Part shown: positions 34,000 to 42,886 of the stretch, piece after piece
Layout: every line of letters starts with the position of its first letter
Position numbering within the stretch: position 1 is the first letter of the stretch
Assembly: GCA_038144955.1 (NCBI GenBank)
Contig: JAYQOT010000010.1
Location: forward strand, 1 to 52,525
Direction: 5' to 3'
Source: Ga0077527 sp038144955
GTDB taxonomy: Bacteria > Pseudomonadota > Gammaproteobacteria > Burkholderiales > SG8-41
DNA: 52,525 bases
Notes under the pieces: model-generated
Seen by the model: the letters and a program-made list of their open reading frames with translations, nothing else
Told to the model about the DNA's origin: nothing
The model's database searches: none
Translations under genes and position numbers: made by a program

Positions 34000-34851
34000 T
34001 TACCCTGCGATTACGCTGGGCCGCCAGCGGCGCGATTCGACCAGCGTGATGAAGTCATCGGCAATCTGGTTGAACAGCGCCGGTTCCTCGACGTTGACTA
34101 CGTGTCCGGTGTTCGGCGCCACGCTCAGCCGTGCCGCGGCGCAGGTGCGTTTGATGAACACGCCGGCATCGAGCGCCTCCGCGTCTTCGTCGCCGACCAC
34201 GACGTGCGTCGGCACTTTCATCCGCCGCAGTTTCGCCTCCAGGCTGTAGATCGACGGCCGCCGCGCCTGGATGCCGCGCAGCGTGTTGGCGTGGCCGGGA
34301 CCCGACTGTTCGGCGAAGCGCGCCCAGAATTCATTCCACGTGCGCAGGTCCTTGTGCAGCAGCTGCACGCGGTTGGGTGCGCGGCGATAGAGTTTGGCCA
34401 CTTCCCGCATCGGCAGGGTTTCGAAGGCGCGCGCCCGGGCCTCGGTGTCGCGCAGGTATTTCCTGCGGTTGCCCGCCGAGGAGCCCGATCCCGCGCCGAC
34501 CAGCGTCAGCGACTGCGCCATGCGCGGATAACGCAGGCCGAAGTGCAGCGTCGCCATCGCGCCCATCGAACAGCCGATGATGTGCGCCTTGCGCACGCCG
34601 AGGTGGCGCATGATCGTGGCGATGTCGTCAGTGGCGAGGGTCTGCGAATAATGCTTCCACGAGCGCGGCACGTCTGAGGGTGGATAGCCACGGGCGTTGA
34701 AGGCAATGCAGCGGTGGCGACGGCTGAAATGGCGCAGTTGCGATTCCCAGCTGCGCAGATCGCCGGAAAATTCATGCACGAACACGATCGGCGTGCCCTT
34801 GCCGGTTTCCTCGTAGTAGAGGCGGGCGTTTTTGGCTTCAGCGTAAGGCAT
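34000..34851 (-). CDS. Alpha/beta hydrolase
   Basis: A 283-residue soluble hydrolase. The oxyanion region is VFVHEFSGD, the nucleophile Ser lies in GCSMGAM (about residue 114), the acid in VVGDEDAEA and the His in NTGHVVNVEEP. Similar proteins include 3-oxoadipate enol-lactonases and other esterases. It is the last gene of a minus-strand series with enoyl-CoA hydratase, two TTT binding proteins and a D-2-hydroxyacid dehydrogenase, so it may hydrolyse an ester, lactone or thioester in the same pathway. Confidence 0.88.
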   Translation of the reverse strand: MPYAEAKNARLYYEETGKGTPIVFVHEFSGDLRSWESQLRHFSRRHRCIAFNARGYPPSDVPRSWKHYSQTLATDDIATIMRHLGVRKAHIIGCSMGAMATLHFGLRYPRMAQSLTLVGAGSGSSAGNRRKYLRDTEARARAFETLPMREVAKLYRRAPNRVQLLHKDLRTWNEFWARFAEQSGPGHANTLRGIQARRPSIYSLEAKLRRMKVPTHVVVGDEDAEALDAGVFIKRTCAAARLSVAPNTGHVVNVEEPALFNQIADDFITLVESRRWRPSVIAG

Positions 34852-34881
34852 GACGCGGCCTCCGTGTCAGCGAAAGTGCGG

Positions 34882-35658
34882 CTAACGTCCTTCGAATTTC
34901 GGTTTGCGCTTCTCGATGAATGCCGCCATGCCTTCCTTCTGGTCCTTCGACGCGAACAGCATCTGCAGCGTGCGCGTCTCCAGCGTGAGCCCGGTTTCGA
35001 GCGAGGCGTCCATGCCGCGGATCACCGACTCCTTGGTCTGCTGCACCGCCAGCGGCGCCAGTTCGGCGATCTGCTGCGCCATCGCCACCGCGCGCTTTTC
35101 GACTTCGGCGTCGGGCACGACTTCGCTGACCAGGTTCATGTCATACGCTTCCTTGGCGCTGAACAGGTCTCCGGTCAGCACATAGCGCATCGCCTTGTAT
35201 TTGCCGACGGTGCGCGGCAGGCGCTGGGTGCCGCCGCCGCCGGGGATGATGCCGATCTTCACTTCGGGCTGGCCGAATTTCGCCGATTCGCCGGCGATGA
35301 TGATGTCGCAGGTCATCGCCAGCTCGCAGCCGCCGCCGAGTGCGAAACCGTTGACCGCAGCGATCACCGGCTTGGGACAGCCGTAGATCTTGCGCCACAT
35401 GTTCTGCGTGCCGCGCAGCAGCATGTCGATGCTGCCGGCGCCGGCCATCTCCTTGATGTCGGCGCCGGCAGCAAATGATTTTTCATTGCCGGTGAGCACG
35501 ATGCAGCGCACCGAGGCGTCGTCGGTCATCTCGGTCAGGTACTGACCGATCAGTTTGCGCACTTCGAGGTTCAGCGCGTTGCGCGCTTCCGGACGGTTGA
35601 TGCGGATCAGGCCCACGCCCTCGGCGGGGCGTTCGGTAACGACGACGGGTGCGGTCAT
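34882..35658 (-). CDS. Enoyl-CoA hydratase/isomerase (crotonase) family protein
   Basis: A 258-residue crotonase. The oxyanion-hole segments (FAAGADIKEM and GFALGGGCELAM) and the first catalytic Glu position (FGQPEVKIGIIPGGGGTQRL) are present. The second Glu of classical hydratases (in AMEMVLTGD of the rat enzyme) is Arg here (AMRYVLTGD), as it varies in other bacterial relatives. It could be a hydratase, isomerase or related enzyme. It lies 15 bases upstream of no other gene than the preceding TTT binding-protein stop and 30 bases before the hydrolase start. Confidence 0.9.
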   Translation of the reverse strand: MTAPVVVTERPAEGVGLIRINRPEARNALNLEVRKLIGQYLTEMTDDASVRCIVLTGNEKSFAAGADIKEMAGAGSIDMLLRGTQNMWRKIYGCPKPVIAAVNGFALGGGCELAMTCDIIIAGESAKFGQPEVKIGIIPGGGGTQRLPRTVGKYKAMRYVLTGDLFSAKEAYDMNLVSEVVPDAEVEKRAVAMAQQIAELAPLAVQQTKESVIRGMDASLETGLTLETRTLQMLFASKDQKEGMAAFIEKRKPKFEGR

Positions 35659-35673
35659 GGCGGCTCCGGAAAA

Positions 35674-36648
35674 TCAGTTTTTGGCGAGACCGAGATCGAC
35701 CAGGACGGATTTCATGTCGTTGTAGTCTTTCTCCAGGTCCTTGGCGAACTGCGCGCTGGTCACGAAGTCATCCGACCAGTAGTTTTTCTTCAGGTTGTCT
35801 TTCCACGCCGGCGTTTCGGTCGCTTTTTTCAGCACGCCCTCCCAGTACGCCACCTGCTCGGGAGTCAGCCCCTTGGGCGCCATGATTGCGCGCCAGCCAC
35901 CGTAGACCAGGTTTGCGCCCTGTTCCTTCCAGGTCGGGATGTCGGCCAGAGCGCCGGGGAAGCGTTTTTCGGCCGAGATGCCGATGACACGCATGCGGCC
36001 GGCGGCGACATGCCCCGAAGCGTTGCCCGCAGCGGTGGTGACCATGTCGATGTGGCCGCCCAGCACCTGGGTGATGGCTTCCGCCGAGCCTTTGAACGCG
36101 ACTGCCTTCAACGCCCGCGGGCTGACGCCGATGCTCTTGGCCAGCAGGCCGGCGGCGATGTGGTTGTGGCTGCCCAGCGCGGTGGCGAAACCGATCGATA
36201 TCGATTGCGGATTTTCCTTCAGCTTGGCGATCAGGTCCTTGCCGGTCTTGATCGGGGAATCAGCATTGACCGCGAAGACGACGTAATCGTTGAACAGCGA
36301 GGCGATCGGCTGCAGGTCGCGGAAGCTGATCTTGCTTGAACCGATGATGTGGTTGGTCAGCATTGCGGTGGTGCCGATCAGCAGGGTGTGCGGATCATTT
36401 TTTCGCTGGCTGACGAAGCTGAAGGCGATGGAGCCACCGCCGCCGGGCTTGTTGACGACCGACATCGAGGTCGGGATCAGCTTGCCGTCGACGATGGCTT
36501 TTTCGACTGAACGCGCGGTCTTGTCGTTGCTGCCGCCAGGTGCGGAACCGACGATGATCTCGACGTTCTTCGATGGCGACCAGGCCTGCGCGACGCCGGA
36601 CAATGCGATGGCGGTGCCGGCAAGTGCTGAGATGATGATGGATTTCAT
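35674..36648 (-). CDS. TTT-family (Bug) substrate-binding protein 4, divergent subtype
   Basis: A 324-residue exported binding protein with signal peptide ending GVAQA. It is more divergent than the others: the mature start is WSPSKNVEIIVGSAPGGSND, and the usual DNRPG is replaced by VNKPGGGGS. The C-terminal part (DNLKKNYWSDDFVTSAQF) resembles the TctC/citrate-type subgroup. It lies directly downstream of another TTT binding protein in the same orientation, forming a tandem pair of unlike members. Confidence 0.88.
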   Translation of the reverse strand: MKSIIISALAGTAIALSGVAQAWSPSKNVEIIVGSAPGGSNDKTARSVEKAIVDGKLIPTSMSVVNKPGGGGSIAFSFVSQRKNDPHTLLIGTTAMLTNHIIGSSKISFRDLQPIASLFNDYVVFAVNADSPIKTGKDLIAKLKENPQSISIGFATALGSHNHIAAGLLAKSIGVSPRALKAVAFKGSAEAITQVLGGHIDMVTTAAGNASGHVAAGRMRVIGISAEKRFPGALADIPTWKEQGANLVYGGWRAIMAPKGLTPEQVAYWEGVLKKATETPAWKDNLKKNYWSDDFVTSAQFAKDLEKDYNDMKSVLVDLGLAKN

Positions 36649-36683
36649 GAAGCGCTCCTCAAGTTTCTGTTGTTGATTGCAGT

Positions 36684-37649
36684 TCAAAGCGGTTTGAGCN
36701 NNNNNNNNNNNNNNNNNNNNNNNNNNNNNNNNNNNNNNNNNNNNNNNNNNNNNNNNNNNNNNNNNNNNNNNNNNNNNNNNNNNNNNNNNNNNNNNNNNNN
36801 NNNNNNNNNNNNNNNNNNNNNNNNNNNNNNNNNNNNNNNNNNNNNNNNNNNNNNNNNNNNNNNNNNNNNNNNNNNNNNNNNNNNNNNNNNNNNNNNNNNN
36901 NNNNNNNNNNNNNNNNNNNNNNNNNNNNNNNNNNNNNNNNNNNNNNNNNNNNNNNNNNNNNNNNNNNNNNNNNNNNNNNNNNNNNNNNNNNNNNNNNNNN
37001 NNNNNNNNNNNNNNNNNNNNNNNNNNNNNNNNNNNNNNNNNNNNNNNNNNNNNNNNNNNNNNNNNNNNNNNNNNNNNNNNNNNNNNNNNNNNNNNNNNNN
37101 NNNNNNNNNNNNNNNNNNNNNNNNNNNNNNNNNNNNNNNNNNNNNNNNNNNNNNNNNNNNNNNNNNNNNNNNNNNNNNNNNNNNNNNNNNNNNNNNNNNN
37201 NNNNNNNNNNNNNNNNNNNNNNNNNNNNNNNNNNNNNNNNNNNNNNNNNNNNNNNNNNNNNNNNNNNNNNNNNNNNNNNNNNNNNNNNNNNNNNNNNNNN
37301 NNNNNNNNNNNNNNNNNNNNNNNNNNNNNNNNNNNNNNNNNNNNNNNNNNNNNNNNNNNNNNNNNNNNNNNNNNNNNNNNNNNNNNNNNNNNNNNNNNNN
37401 NNNNNNNNNNNNNNNNNNNAGTTCGGAACCGATGTTGGTACCGCCGCCGGGGCGGTTGTCGACATTGATCTGCTGACCCCACATTTCGGTGAGCTTGGCG
37501 CTGACCGTGCGCGCGGTGTAGTCGGTGTTGCCGCCGGCAGCGTAGGGCACGATGACGCGGATGGGGCGTGTCGGCCAGTTCTGCGCCAGTGCGCTCTGGG
37601 CAACCAACAATGCTGCAGCGGTGCAAAACAAGTATTTGATTTTAATCAT
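36684..37649 (-). CDS. TTT-family (Bug) substrate-binding protein 5, interrupted by an assembly gap
   Basis: About 77 residues of the N-terminus are visible: signal peptide MIKIKYLFCTAAALLVAQSA, then NWPTRPIRVIVPYAAGGNTD and NVDNRPGGGTNIGSE. The C-terminus (LKPL, stop at 36684) lies beyond 720 Ns. The frame is kept across the gap and the implied 321 residues match the family, so a single intact gene is likely. The start at 37649 has a GGGAGG site and overlaps the 3' end of the dehydrogenase gene by eight bases. Confidence 0.8.
   Translation of the reverse strand: MIKIKYLFCTAAALLVAQSALAQNWPTRPIRVIVPYAAGGNTDYTARTVSAKLTEMWGQQINVDNRPGGGTNIGSEXXXXXXXXXXXXXXXXXXXXXXXXXXXXXXXXXXXXXXXXXXXXXXXXXXXXXXXXXXXXXXXXXXXXXXXXXXXXXXXXXXXXXXXXXXXXXXXXXXXXXXXXXXXXXXXXXXXXXXXXXXXXXXXXXXXXXXXXXXXXXXXXXXXXXXXXXXXXXXXXXXXXXXXXXXXXXXXXXXXXXXXXXXXXXXXXXXXXXXXXXXXXXXXXXXXXXXXXXXXXXXXXXXXXXXXXXXXXXXXXXLKPL
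36700..37419. other. Assembly gap of 720 Ns
   Basis: Unknown bases within a TTT binding-protein gene. The similar repeats among seven such genes may have caused the assembly to break here. The gap length may be estimated and not measured. Confidence 0.99.
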
Positions 37650-38676
37650 TTTTCCTCCCGGATGTGCTTGGTGCTGTGACTTCATTGCAAAGAGCCTGCT
37701 GGCGCTGCAAGCGTTCAAGATTGGCTACGAAAAGGCGGTAGACCCGTTCGTCGTTGCCTGCTGCAGCGCCTGAATTGTGCGGAGAAATTACCACGTTATT
37801 CAGGTCCCACAACGGCGAATCTGCGGGCAACGGTTCTTTTTCGAATGCGTCGAGATAGGCGCCGCCAAGGCGACCCTCGCGCAGCGCATCGGCGAGGGCA
37901 GTTTCGTCGACAATTTCGCCGCGGGCGATGTTGATCAGGTGCGCACCGCGGGGCAGGCGCGCCAGCATTGCGGCATCGATCAGGCCGCGGGTTTCCGGGG
38001 TCAACGGACTGGCGATGACCAGCCAGTCGGCGCGCGGCAGCAGCGTCGACAGTTGCTGCGGTGGATGCAGCTCGTCGACCGGATCGCCGTCGCGCTGCGG
38101 GCTGCGGCGGATGCCGATGACTTTCAGGCCGAGCACGCGCGCCAGCCGCGCGATTTCACCGCCGATGCTGCCCAGGCCGAGCACCACCATGGTCTGGCCG
38201 ACGAGATCGCGGGGAAAATCGGGCGACCGCATCGGATCCCAGCGGCGTTCGTTCTGGGCGCGCAGCCAGCGCGGGAAATTGCGCGCCAGCATCAGCATGC
38301 CGGCAATCGCGCTTTGCGCAATCGGCACTGCGGTGGTTCCGGCTGACGTGGTCACGCGCACGCCGCGCTGGAGCATTTCGGTGTAGATCGGATGGTCGAC
38401 GCCGACGTTGAATACATGCAGCCAGCGCAGCGTGGGCGCCTTGCGCAGGGCGGAGAAGAACTGGCGCGAGTGCGAGGGGAAAGCGTCAGTGGAGAAGAAG
38501 GCCGCTTCCAGGCGCGCACAGTCGGCATCGGCAATGCGGCCCTCGGGATCGGCCGGTAACACCACCAGTTCCAGCGCTATGCCCTGGGCGCGGGCATGAG
38601 CCTCGAGTTCCGCGCCGCGCGCGGCATGCAATCGATGCGAAACCAGCAACACGGGCATGGACGTAACCAGAGACAT
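37642..38676 (-). CDS. D-2-hydroxyacid dehydrogenase
   Basis: A 344-residue NAD(P)-dependent dehydrogenase (338 if it starts at ATG 38658). The Rossmann motif is VLGLGSIGGEIARLA; the catalytic residues are Arg in NIARGEIVDE, Glu in DAFEKEPLP and His in ISPHNSG. The family reduces 2-oxoacids to D-2-hydroxyacids or the reverse. It is the first gene of the minus-strand group and overlaps the next binding protein by eight bases, so a hydroxyacid or oxoacid ligand for that transporter is plausible (inference). Confidence 0.9.
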   Translation of the reverse strand: MSLVTSMPVLLVSHRLHAARGAELEAHARAQGIALELVVLPADPEGRIADADCARLEAAFFSTDAFPSHSRQFFSALRKAPTLRWLHVFNVGVDHPIYTEMLQRGVRVTTSAGTTAVPIAQSAIAGMLMLARNFPRWLRAQNERRWDPMRSPDFPRDLVGQTMVVLGLGSIGGEIARLARVLGLKVIGIRRSPQRDGDPVDELHPPQQLSTLLPRADWLVIASPLTPETRGLIDAAMLARLPRGAHLINIARGEIVDETALADALREGRLGGAYLDAFEKEPLPADSPLWDLNNVVISPHNSGAAAGNDERVYRLFVANLERLQRQQALCNEVTAPSTSGRKND

Positions 38677-38735
38677 GCAGGAAGGGGAGCAGAGATTTTA
38701 CCCGCACTTTGTTAACATGAAGCCCTGCCGAATTC

Positions 38736-39899
38736 GTGAAAGTCCACTCAGTGGATAACCGCACCAACGAAATCAAGACGCTAGACCTCGCCCTTCAGCT
38801 GATGGCGCGCCGCTCGGTCACGCCCGAGGATGCCGGCTGCCTGGATCTGGTGATGGAGCAGCTGAAGCCGCTGGGCTTCAACTGCGAAATCATTGCCATG
38901 AACGGGGTGACCAATTTGTGGGCGCGTCGCGGCAGTGCATCGCCGCTGGTGTGCTTTGCTGGTCATACCGACGTGGTGCCGACCGGTCCGCTCGACAAGT
39001 GGCATAACGATCCGTTCACGCCGGTGGTGAAGGACGGCATGCTGCACGGCCGCGGCGCCGCCGACATGAAGACCTCGATTGCGGCCTTCGTCATTGCGCT
39101 GCGCGACTTTGTGCAAGCCAACCCCGATCATCCGGGTTCGCTGGCGGTGCTGTTCACTTCCGACGAGGAGGGGCCTTCCGTCGATGGCACAGTGCGCGTG
39201 GTGGAAGCGCTGGCGAAACGCGGTGAAAAAATCGATTACTGCATCGTCGGCGAACCGACTTCGGTGAAGCAGTTCGGCGACACCATCAAGAACGGTCGCC
39301 GTGGCTCGCTGTCCGCCACGCTGACGGTGAAGGGCGTGCAGGGCCACGTCGCCTATCCGCAGATGGCGCGCAACCCGATCCACGACGTCGCAGCGGCGAT
39401 TGCCGAACTTGCCGCCACGGAATGGGATCGCGGCAATGAATATTTCCCGCCGACCACGTGGCAGGTGTCGAACTTCAACGCCGGCACAGGCGCGACCAAC
39501 ATCATCCCCGGCGAGGCGCACATCCAGTTCAACTTCCGCTTTTCGACCGCGAGCACCGTCGAATCGCTGCAAACCCAGGTGGTCAACGTCCTCGACCGCC
39601 ACGGCGTCGACTACGCGCTCGACTGGGTTTACGGCGGGCGCCCCTTCGTCACTGCCAGGGGCGATCTGGTCGACGCAGTGTCGAAGGCGATCAAGGAAGT
39701 CACCGGCGTCACCACCGAGCTGTCCACCACCGGTGGTACTTCGGACGGCCGCTTCATTGCCGACATCTGCCCGCAGGTGGTCGAGTTCGGGCCCACCAAC
39801 GCCACCATTCACAAATTGAACGAATGCATCCCGGTGGTGGAAGTCGATGCGCTGCAGAACATCTACGGGCGCACGCTGGAATTACTGCTGCTGCGCTGA
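38736..39899 (+). CDS. dapE: Succinyl-diaminopimelate desuccinylase
   Basis: A 387-residue zinc peptidase-family (M20) enzyme of the lysine/meso-diaminopimelate pathway, releasing succinate from N-succinyl-LL-diaminopimelate. Metal and catalytic residues are seen in CFAGHTDVVPTGP, GRGAADMKTSIA, FTSDEEGPSVDGT and the DapE-specific TTGGTSDGRFIAD. The N-terminus SVTPEDAGC matches the family. The start is a GTG at 38736, with another in-frame GTG at 38751. It overlaps the convergent flavoprotein gene by 18 bases at the 3' end. Confidence 0.94.
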   Translation: MKVHSVDNRTNEIKTLDLALQLMARRSVTPEDAGCLDLVMEQLKPLGFNCEIIAMNGVTNLWARRGSASPLVCFAGHTDVVPTGPLDKWHNDPFTPVVKDGMLHGRGAADMKTSIAAFVIALRDFVQANPDHPGSLAVLFTSDEEGPSVDGTVRVVEALAKRGEKIDYCIVGEPTSVKQFGDTIKNGRRGSLSATLTVKGVQGHVAYPQMARNPIHDVAAAIAELAATEWDRGNEYFPPTTWQVSNFNAGTGATNIIPGEAHIQFNFRFSTASTVESLQTQVVNVLDRHGVDYALDWVYGGRPFVTARGDLVDAVSKAIKEVTGVTTELSTTGGTSDGRFIADICPQVVEFGPTNATIHKLNECIPVVEVDALQNIYGRTLELLLLR

Positions 39900-41120
39900 C
39901 CACGCCAGAGCACCGGCTCCGGCCACTCGCCCCGAAGCAAAGCAGGCGGTGAGCAGATAACCCCCGGTCGGCGCTTCCCAGTCGAGCATTTCACCGGCGC
40001 AAAACACGCCGGGCATATTTTTCAGCATCAGGTGTTCATTCAGTTCTTCGAAGGGCACGCCGCCGGCGCTGCTGATCGCTTCGTCGATCGGCCGCGGTGC
40101 AGTCAAGGTCAGCGGCAGCGCCTTGATTGCGGCGGCAGCGCGTGCGGGATCGCTGTAGTGTTCCGCACCGAGGTGTTCGCGCAACAATCCTGCTTTTACG
40201 CCTGTAATGCCCGCACGGCTCTGCAGATGACTGGACCATGAGCGCGATCCGCGTGGATGCGCAACTTCGGCGGTGACGCGGTCGGCATCCTTGTCCGGCG
40301 CGAGATCGAGTTGCAGCGTGACGCTGCCCTGCGCGGCGATGGTGTCGCGCAAAGGTGCCGACAGTGCATAGACCAGACTGCCTTCGATGCCGTAGTCGCT
40401 GATCATCAGTTCACCGCTGCGACTGTGGGTATTGCCGGCGTCGTCAGTGAATGTAGCGGTGACGGCCTTCAACGGCTGGCCTGCGTAACGTTCGCGGAAA
40501 TGCGTGCTCCACTTGGTTTCAAAACCGCAGTTGGACGGCTTGAGTGGAGAAATCGCAATGCCGCGCCCTTCCAGCAGGGTAACCCACGCACCGTCGGAAC
40601 CGAGGCGCGCCCAGCTGCCGCCGCCGAGTGCGAGCACAGTACAGTCAGAGGCTGCGGTGTGTTCCCCCTGCGGCGTGGCGAAACGCAGCGCGCCATTTTC
40701 TGCCCATCCCAGCCAGCGGTGGCGTACATGGATGCGCAGTCCTGCCGCACGCAGGCGGTGCAGCCAGGCGCGCAGCAACGGCGCCGCTTTCATCTCCTTC
40801 GGGAACACCCGCTGCGAGGAGCCGGTGAAGGTGGCGATGCCGAGCCCGTGCGCCCAGTCCTGCAATTGTGCCGGGCCGAAAACCTCAAGCCAGTGCGCGA
40901 CCTGTGCTGCGCGCGTGCCGTAGCGGGTGATGAACCGGTCGGCGCTTTCGGCATGAGTCAGGTTCAGCCCCCCCTTGCCGGCAAGCAGGAACTTGCGTCC
41001 GACCGAGGGCATGGCGTCGTAGAGGTCGACCTGGGCGCCTCCCGCGAGCAGGGTTTCGGCGGCCATCAGTCCGGCGGGGCCGCCGCCGATTACTGCCGCA
41101 TTATGGGAATTATTTTTCAA
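39882..41120 (-). CDS. HI0933/YhiN-like flavoprotein (TIGR03862 type)
   Basis: A 412-residue FAD-binding protein. The dinucleotide motif VIGGGPAGLMAAE opens it, followed by GRKFLLAGKGGLNLTH, LALGGGSWARLGSDG and the closing FCAGEMLDWEAPTGGYLL, all typical of the HI0933 family. Its reaction is unknown. It is convergent with dapE, overlapping by 18 bases, so the two genes could interfere in expression. Confidence 0.9.
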   Translation of the reverse strand: MKNNSHNAAVIGGGPAGLMAAETLLAGGAQVDLYDAMPSVGRKFLLAGKGGLNLTHAESADRFITRYGTRAAQVAHWLEVFGPAQLQDWAHGLGIATFTGSSQRVFPKEMKAAPLLRAWLHRLRAAGLRIHVRHRWLGWAENGALRFATPQGEHTAASDCTVLALGGGSWARLGSDGAWVTLLEGRGIAISPLKPSNCGFETKWSTHFRERYAGQPLKAVTATFTDDAGNTHSRSGELMISDYGIEGSLVYALSAPLRDTIAAQGSVTLQLDLAPDKDADRVTAEVAHPRGSRSWSSHLQSRAGITGVKAGLLREHLGAEHYSDPARAAAAIKALPLTLTAPRPIDEAISSAGGVPFEELNEHLMLKNMPGVFCAGEMLDWEAPTGGYLLTACFASGRVAGAGALAWSAQQQ

Positions 41121-41236
41121 GCTGATGGTGTTTGCCTAAAGCTGTTTGCAGACGGTCTTTTCAGCGGGCTTCGGGGGGGCGTGTGCGCTTGGTCACTGCG
41201 TTCCCAACGCGCTCGCCCGTCGGTGCTGCAACCCTC

Positions 41237-42202
41237 TTACAGCCACTTCGCCTTGCGGAAACGGTAGAACAGGTAGGCGTCGAGCACGATCATGATCATC
41301 AGTGTCAACGGATAACCCCAGGCCGACTTGAGGCCCGGCATGTGTTCGAAGTTCATGCCGTAGATGCCGGCGATCATGGTCGGCACTGCCACCAGGGCGG
41401 CGTAGCCGGCAAGCCGCTTGGTGACTTCGTTCTCCTGCAGCGTGATCAGCGACAGGTTGACAGAGATGGCGGTGGTGACCGTGTCGCGTGCGGCGTCGAT
41501 GTTCTGGTTGATGCGGGCGACATGGTCATACACATCGCGGAAATAGTCGGACAATCCTACGCAGACCTGCGGTACGCGTCCGCCGTAGAGTTTGCTGACG
41601 GCCTCGAGCAACGGGGCCGTGGCGTGCTTGAGCGTGGTCAGGTCCTGCTTGATGTCGTACAACGCCTCGATGTTCGCGCGGGGCTCGGTGCCGGCAAAGA
41701 TTTTGTCTTCGATGCTCTCGAGCCGGGTTTCAATGTTGTCCAGGATCGGGAAATAGCGGTCAACCACGGCGTCCATCAGCGCATAGAGGATGTAACCGGT
41801 GCCGTGTTTCATCTGCTCGGGCTCGCGCTCGCAGCGGTTCCTCACCTCGGAAAACCGGCGTTCGCTGCGGCTGCGCACTGACAGCACGTATTTGCGCGTC
41901 ACGAAGATTTCGACTTCGCCTACCCGCAGTTCGTCGCCGTCCGGCTCGATCAGGTGCAGCACAAAGAACAGCGAATCGCCGTATTCCTCGAATTTCGGCC
42001 GCTGGTGACCGTGTTGGGCGTCTTCCACGGCCAGCGGATGCAGATCAAACTCATCCTGCAATTGCTTGAGTTCGTCGGCGTCTGGATCACGCACGGCCAT
42101 CCACAGGATGCAGTCCTCCCGCTCCAGGTAGGAGCGGACTTCGGCATTACTGACTTCGGCGATCTTGCGACCGTCCTTGTAGGCGACGCTATTGACCAGC
42201 AT
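41237..42202 (-). CDS. corA: CorA magnesium/cobalt transporter
   Basis: A 321-residue inner-membrane divalent-cation channel, functioning as a pentamer. The long cytoplasmic N-terminal domain is followed by two C-terminal transmembrane helices. The selectivity motif GMN is in IAGIYGMNFEHMP at the end of the first helix, and the second helix is near LTLMIMIVLDAYLF. The basic C-terminus (YRFRKAKWL) fits. It is 68 bases downstream of leuD and probably independent of that operon. Confidence 0.94.
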   Translation of the reverse strand: MLVNSVAYKDGRKIAEVSNAEVRSYLEREDCILWMAVRDPDADELKQLQDEFDLHPLAVEDAQHGHQRPKFEEYGDSLFFVLHLIEPDGDELRVGEVEIFVTRKYVLSVRSRSERRFSEVRNRCEREPEQMKHGTGYILYALMDAVVDRYFPILDNIETRLESIEDKIFAGTEPRANIEALYDIKQDLTTLKHATAPLLEAVSKLYGGRVPQVCVGLSDYFRDVYDHVARINQNIDAARDTVTTAISVNLSLITLQENEVTKRLAGYAALVAVPTMIAGIYGMNFEHMPGLKSAWGYPLTLMIMIVLDAYLFYRFRKAKWL

Positions 42203-42270
42203 GTCGGGACAAATCCTCTGCGCGCATCATAGCGCAGCCCTGCTGTCCGGAGAGAAAAAAGAGGCTGGGT

Positions 42271-42885
42271 TCAGGCGAGCCAGGGTCGTTGCGCGTGGTA
42301 CGAGTCTTCGTAGTTCTCGATGGCCGGCAGCTGTTCCAGCACCAGGCCGATGTCGTCCAGTCCCTTGAGCAGGCGTTCCTTGTAGACCGGGTCGATCATG
42401 AAGGGATGGGTATCGCCCGCGGTGTCGGTGACGGTCTGTGCCGGCAGGTCGATGGCGAGCGTGGCACCGGGTTTGGCACGCAGCTGGTCGCGCAGTCCGC
42501 GGCAGATTTCCTCGGGCAGCGTCACCGGCAGCATGCCGTTCTGCAGTTCGTTGGCGTAATGAATGTCGCCGAAGGACGGCGCGATCACCGCGCGGATGCC
42601 CCAGTCGAGCAGGGCATAGACCGCGCCTTCGCGCGACGAGCCGCAGCCGAAATTGGCGCCCGCGACGAGGATGCCGGCTTTGCGGTATGGCGCCTGGTTG
42701 AGCACGAAATCCGGATTTTCCCTGCCTGCGCCGTCGAAGCGCATGTCGTGGAACAGGTATGGGTCATAGCCGGCCTTTTCGCTGCGCAGCTTGCGCAGGA
42801 AACGCACGGGAATGATGCGATCGGTATCGACATTGGCCATCTCGAACGGCGCGGCGACGGCAGTGAGCGTGGTGAACGGTTTCAT
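42271..42885 (-). CDS. leuD: LeuD-like aconitase-family small subunit
   Basis: A 204-residue swivelling-domain subunit. The start at 42885 gives MKPFTTLTAVAAPFEMANVD, and the motif GANFGCGSSREGA is intact. It lies one base after the large-subunit stop (TGAAATG), so the pair is translationally coupled. Together they would be isopropylmalate isomerase in leucine synthesis. However, leuB and leuA are not beside them, and a lyase gene lies upstream, so another hydro-lyase substrate is possible. Confidence 0.88.
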   Translation of the reverse strand: MKPFTTLTAVAAPFEMANVDTDRIIPVRFLRKLRSEKAGYDPYLFHDMRFDGAGRENPDFVLNQAPYRKAGILVAGANFGCGSSREGAVYALLDWGIRAVIAPSFGDIHYANELQNGMLPVTLPEEICRGLRDQLRAKPGATLAIDLPAQTVTDTAGDTHPFMIDPVYKERLLKGLDDIGLVLEQLPAIENYEDSYHAQRPWLA

Positions 42886-42886
42886 T

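Noticed and set aside
36700..37419. Two separate truncated genes on either side of the N gap
   Set aside because: The frame is kept across the 720 Ns, and the implied total length of 321 residues equals that of the family, so one intact gene is simpler.
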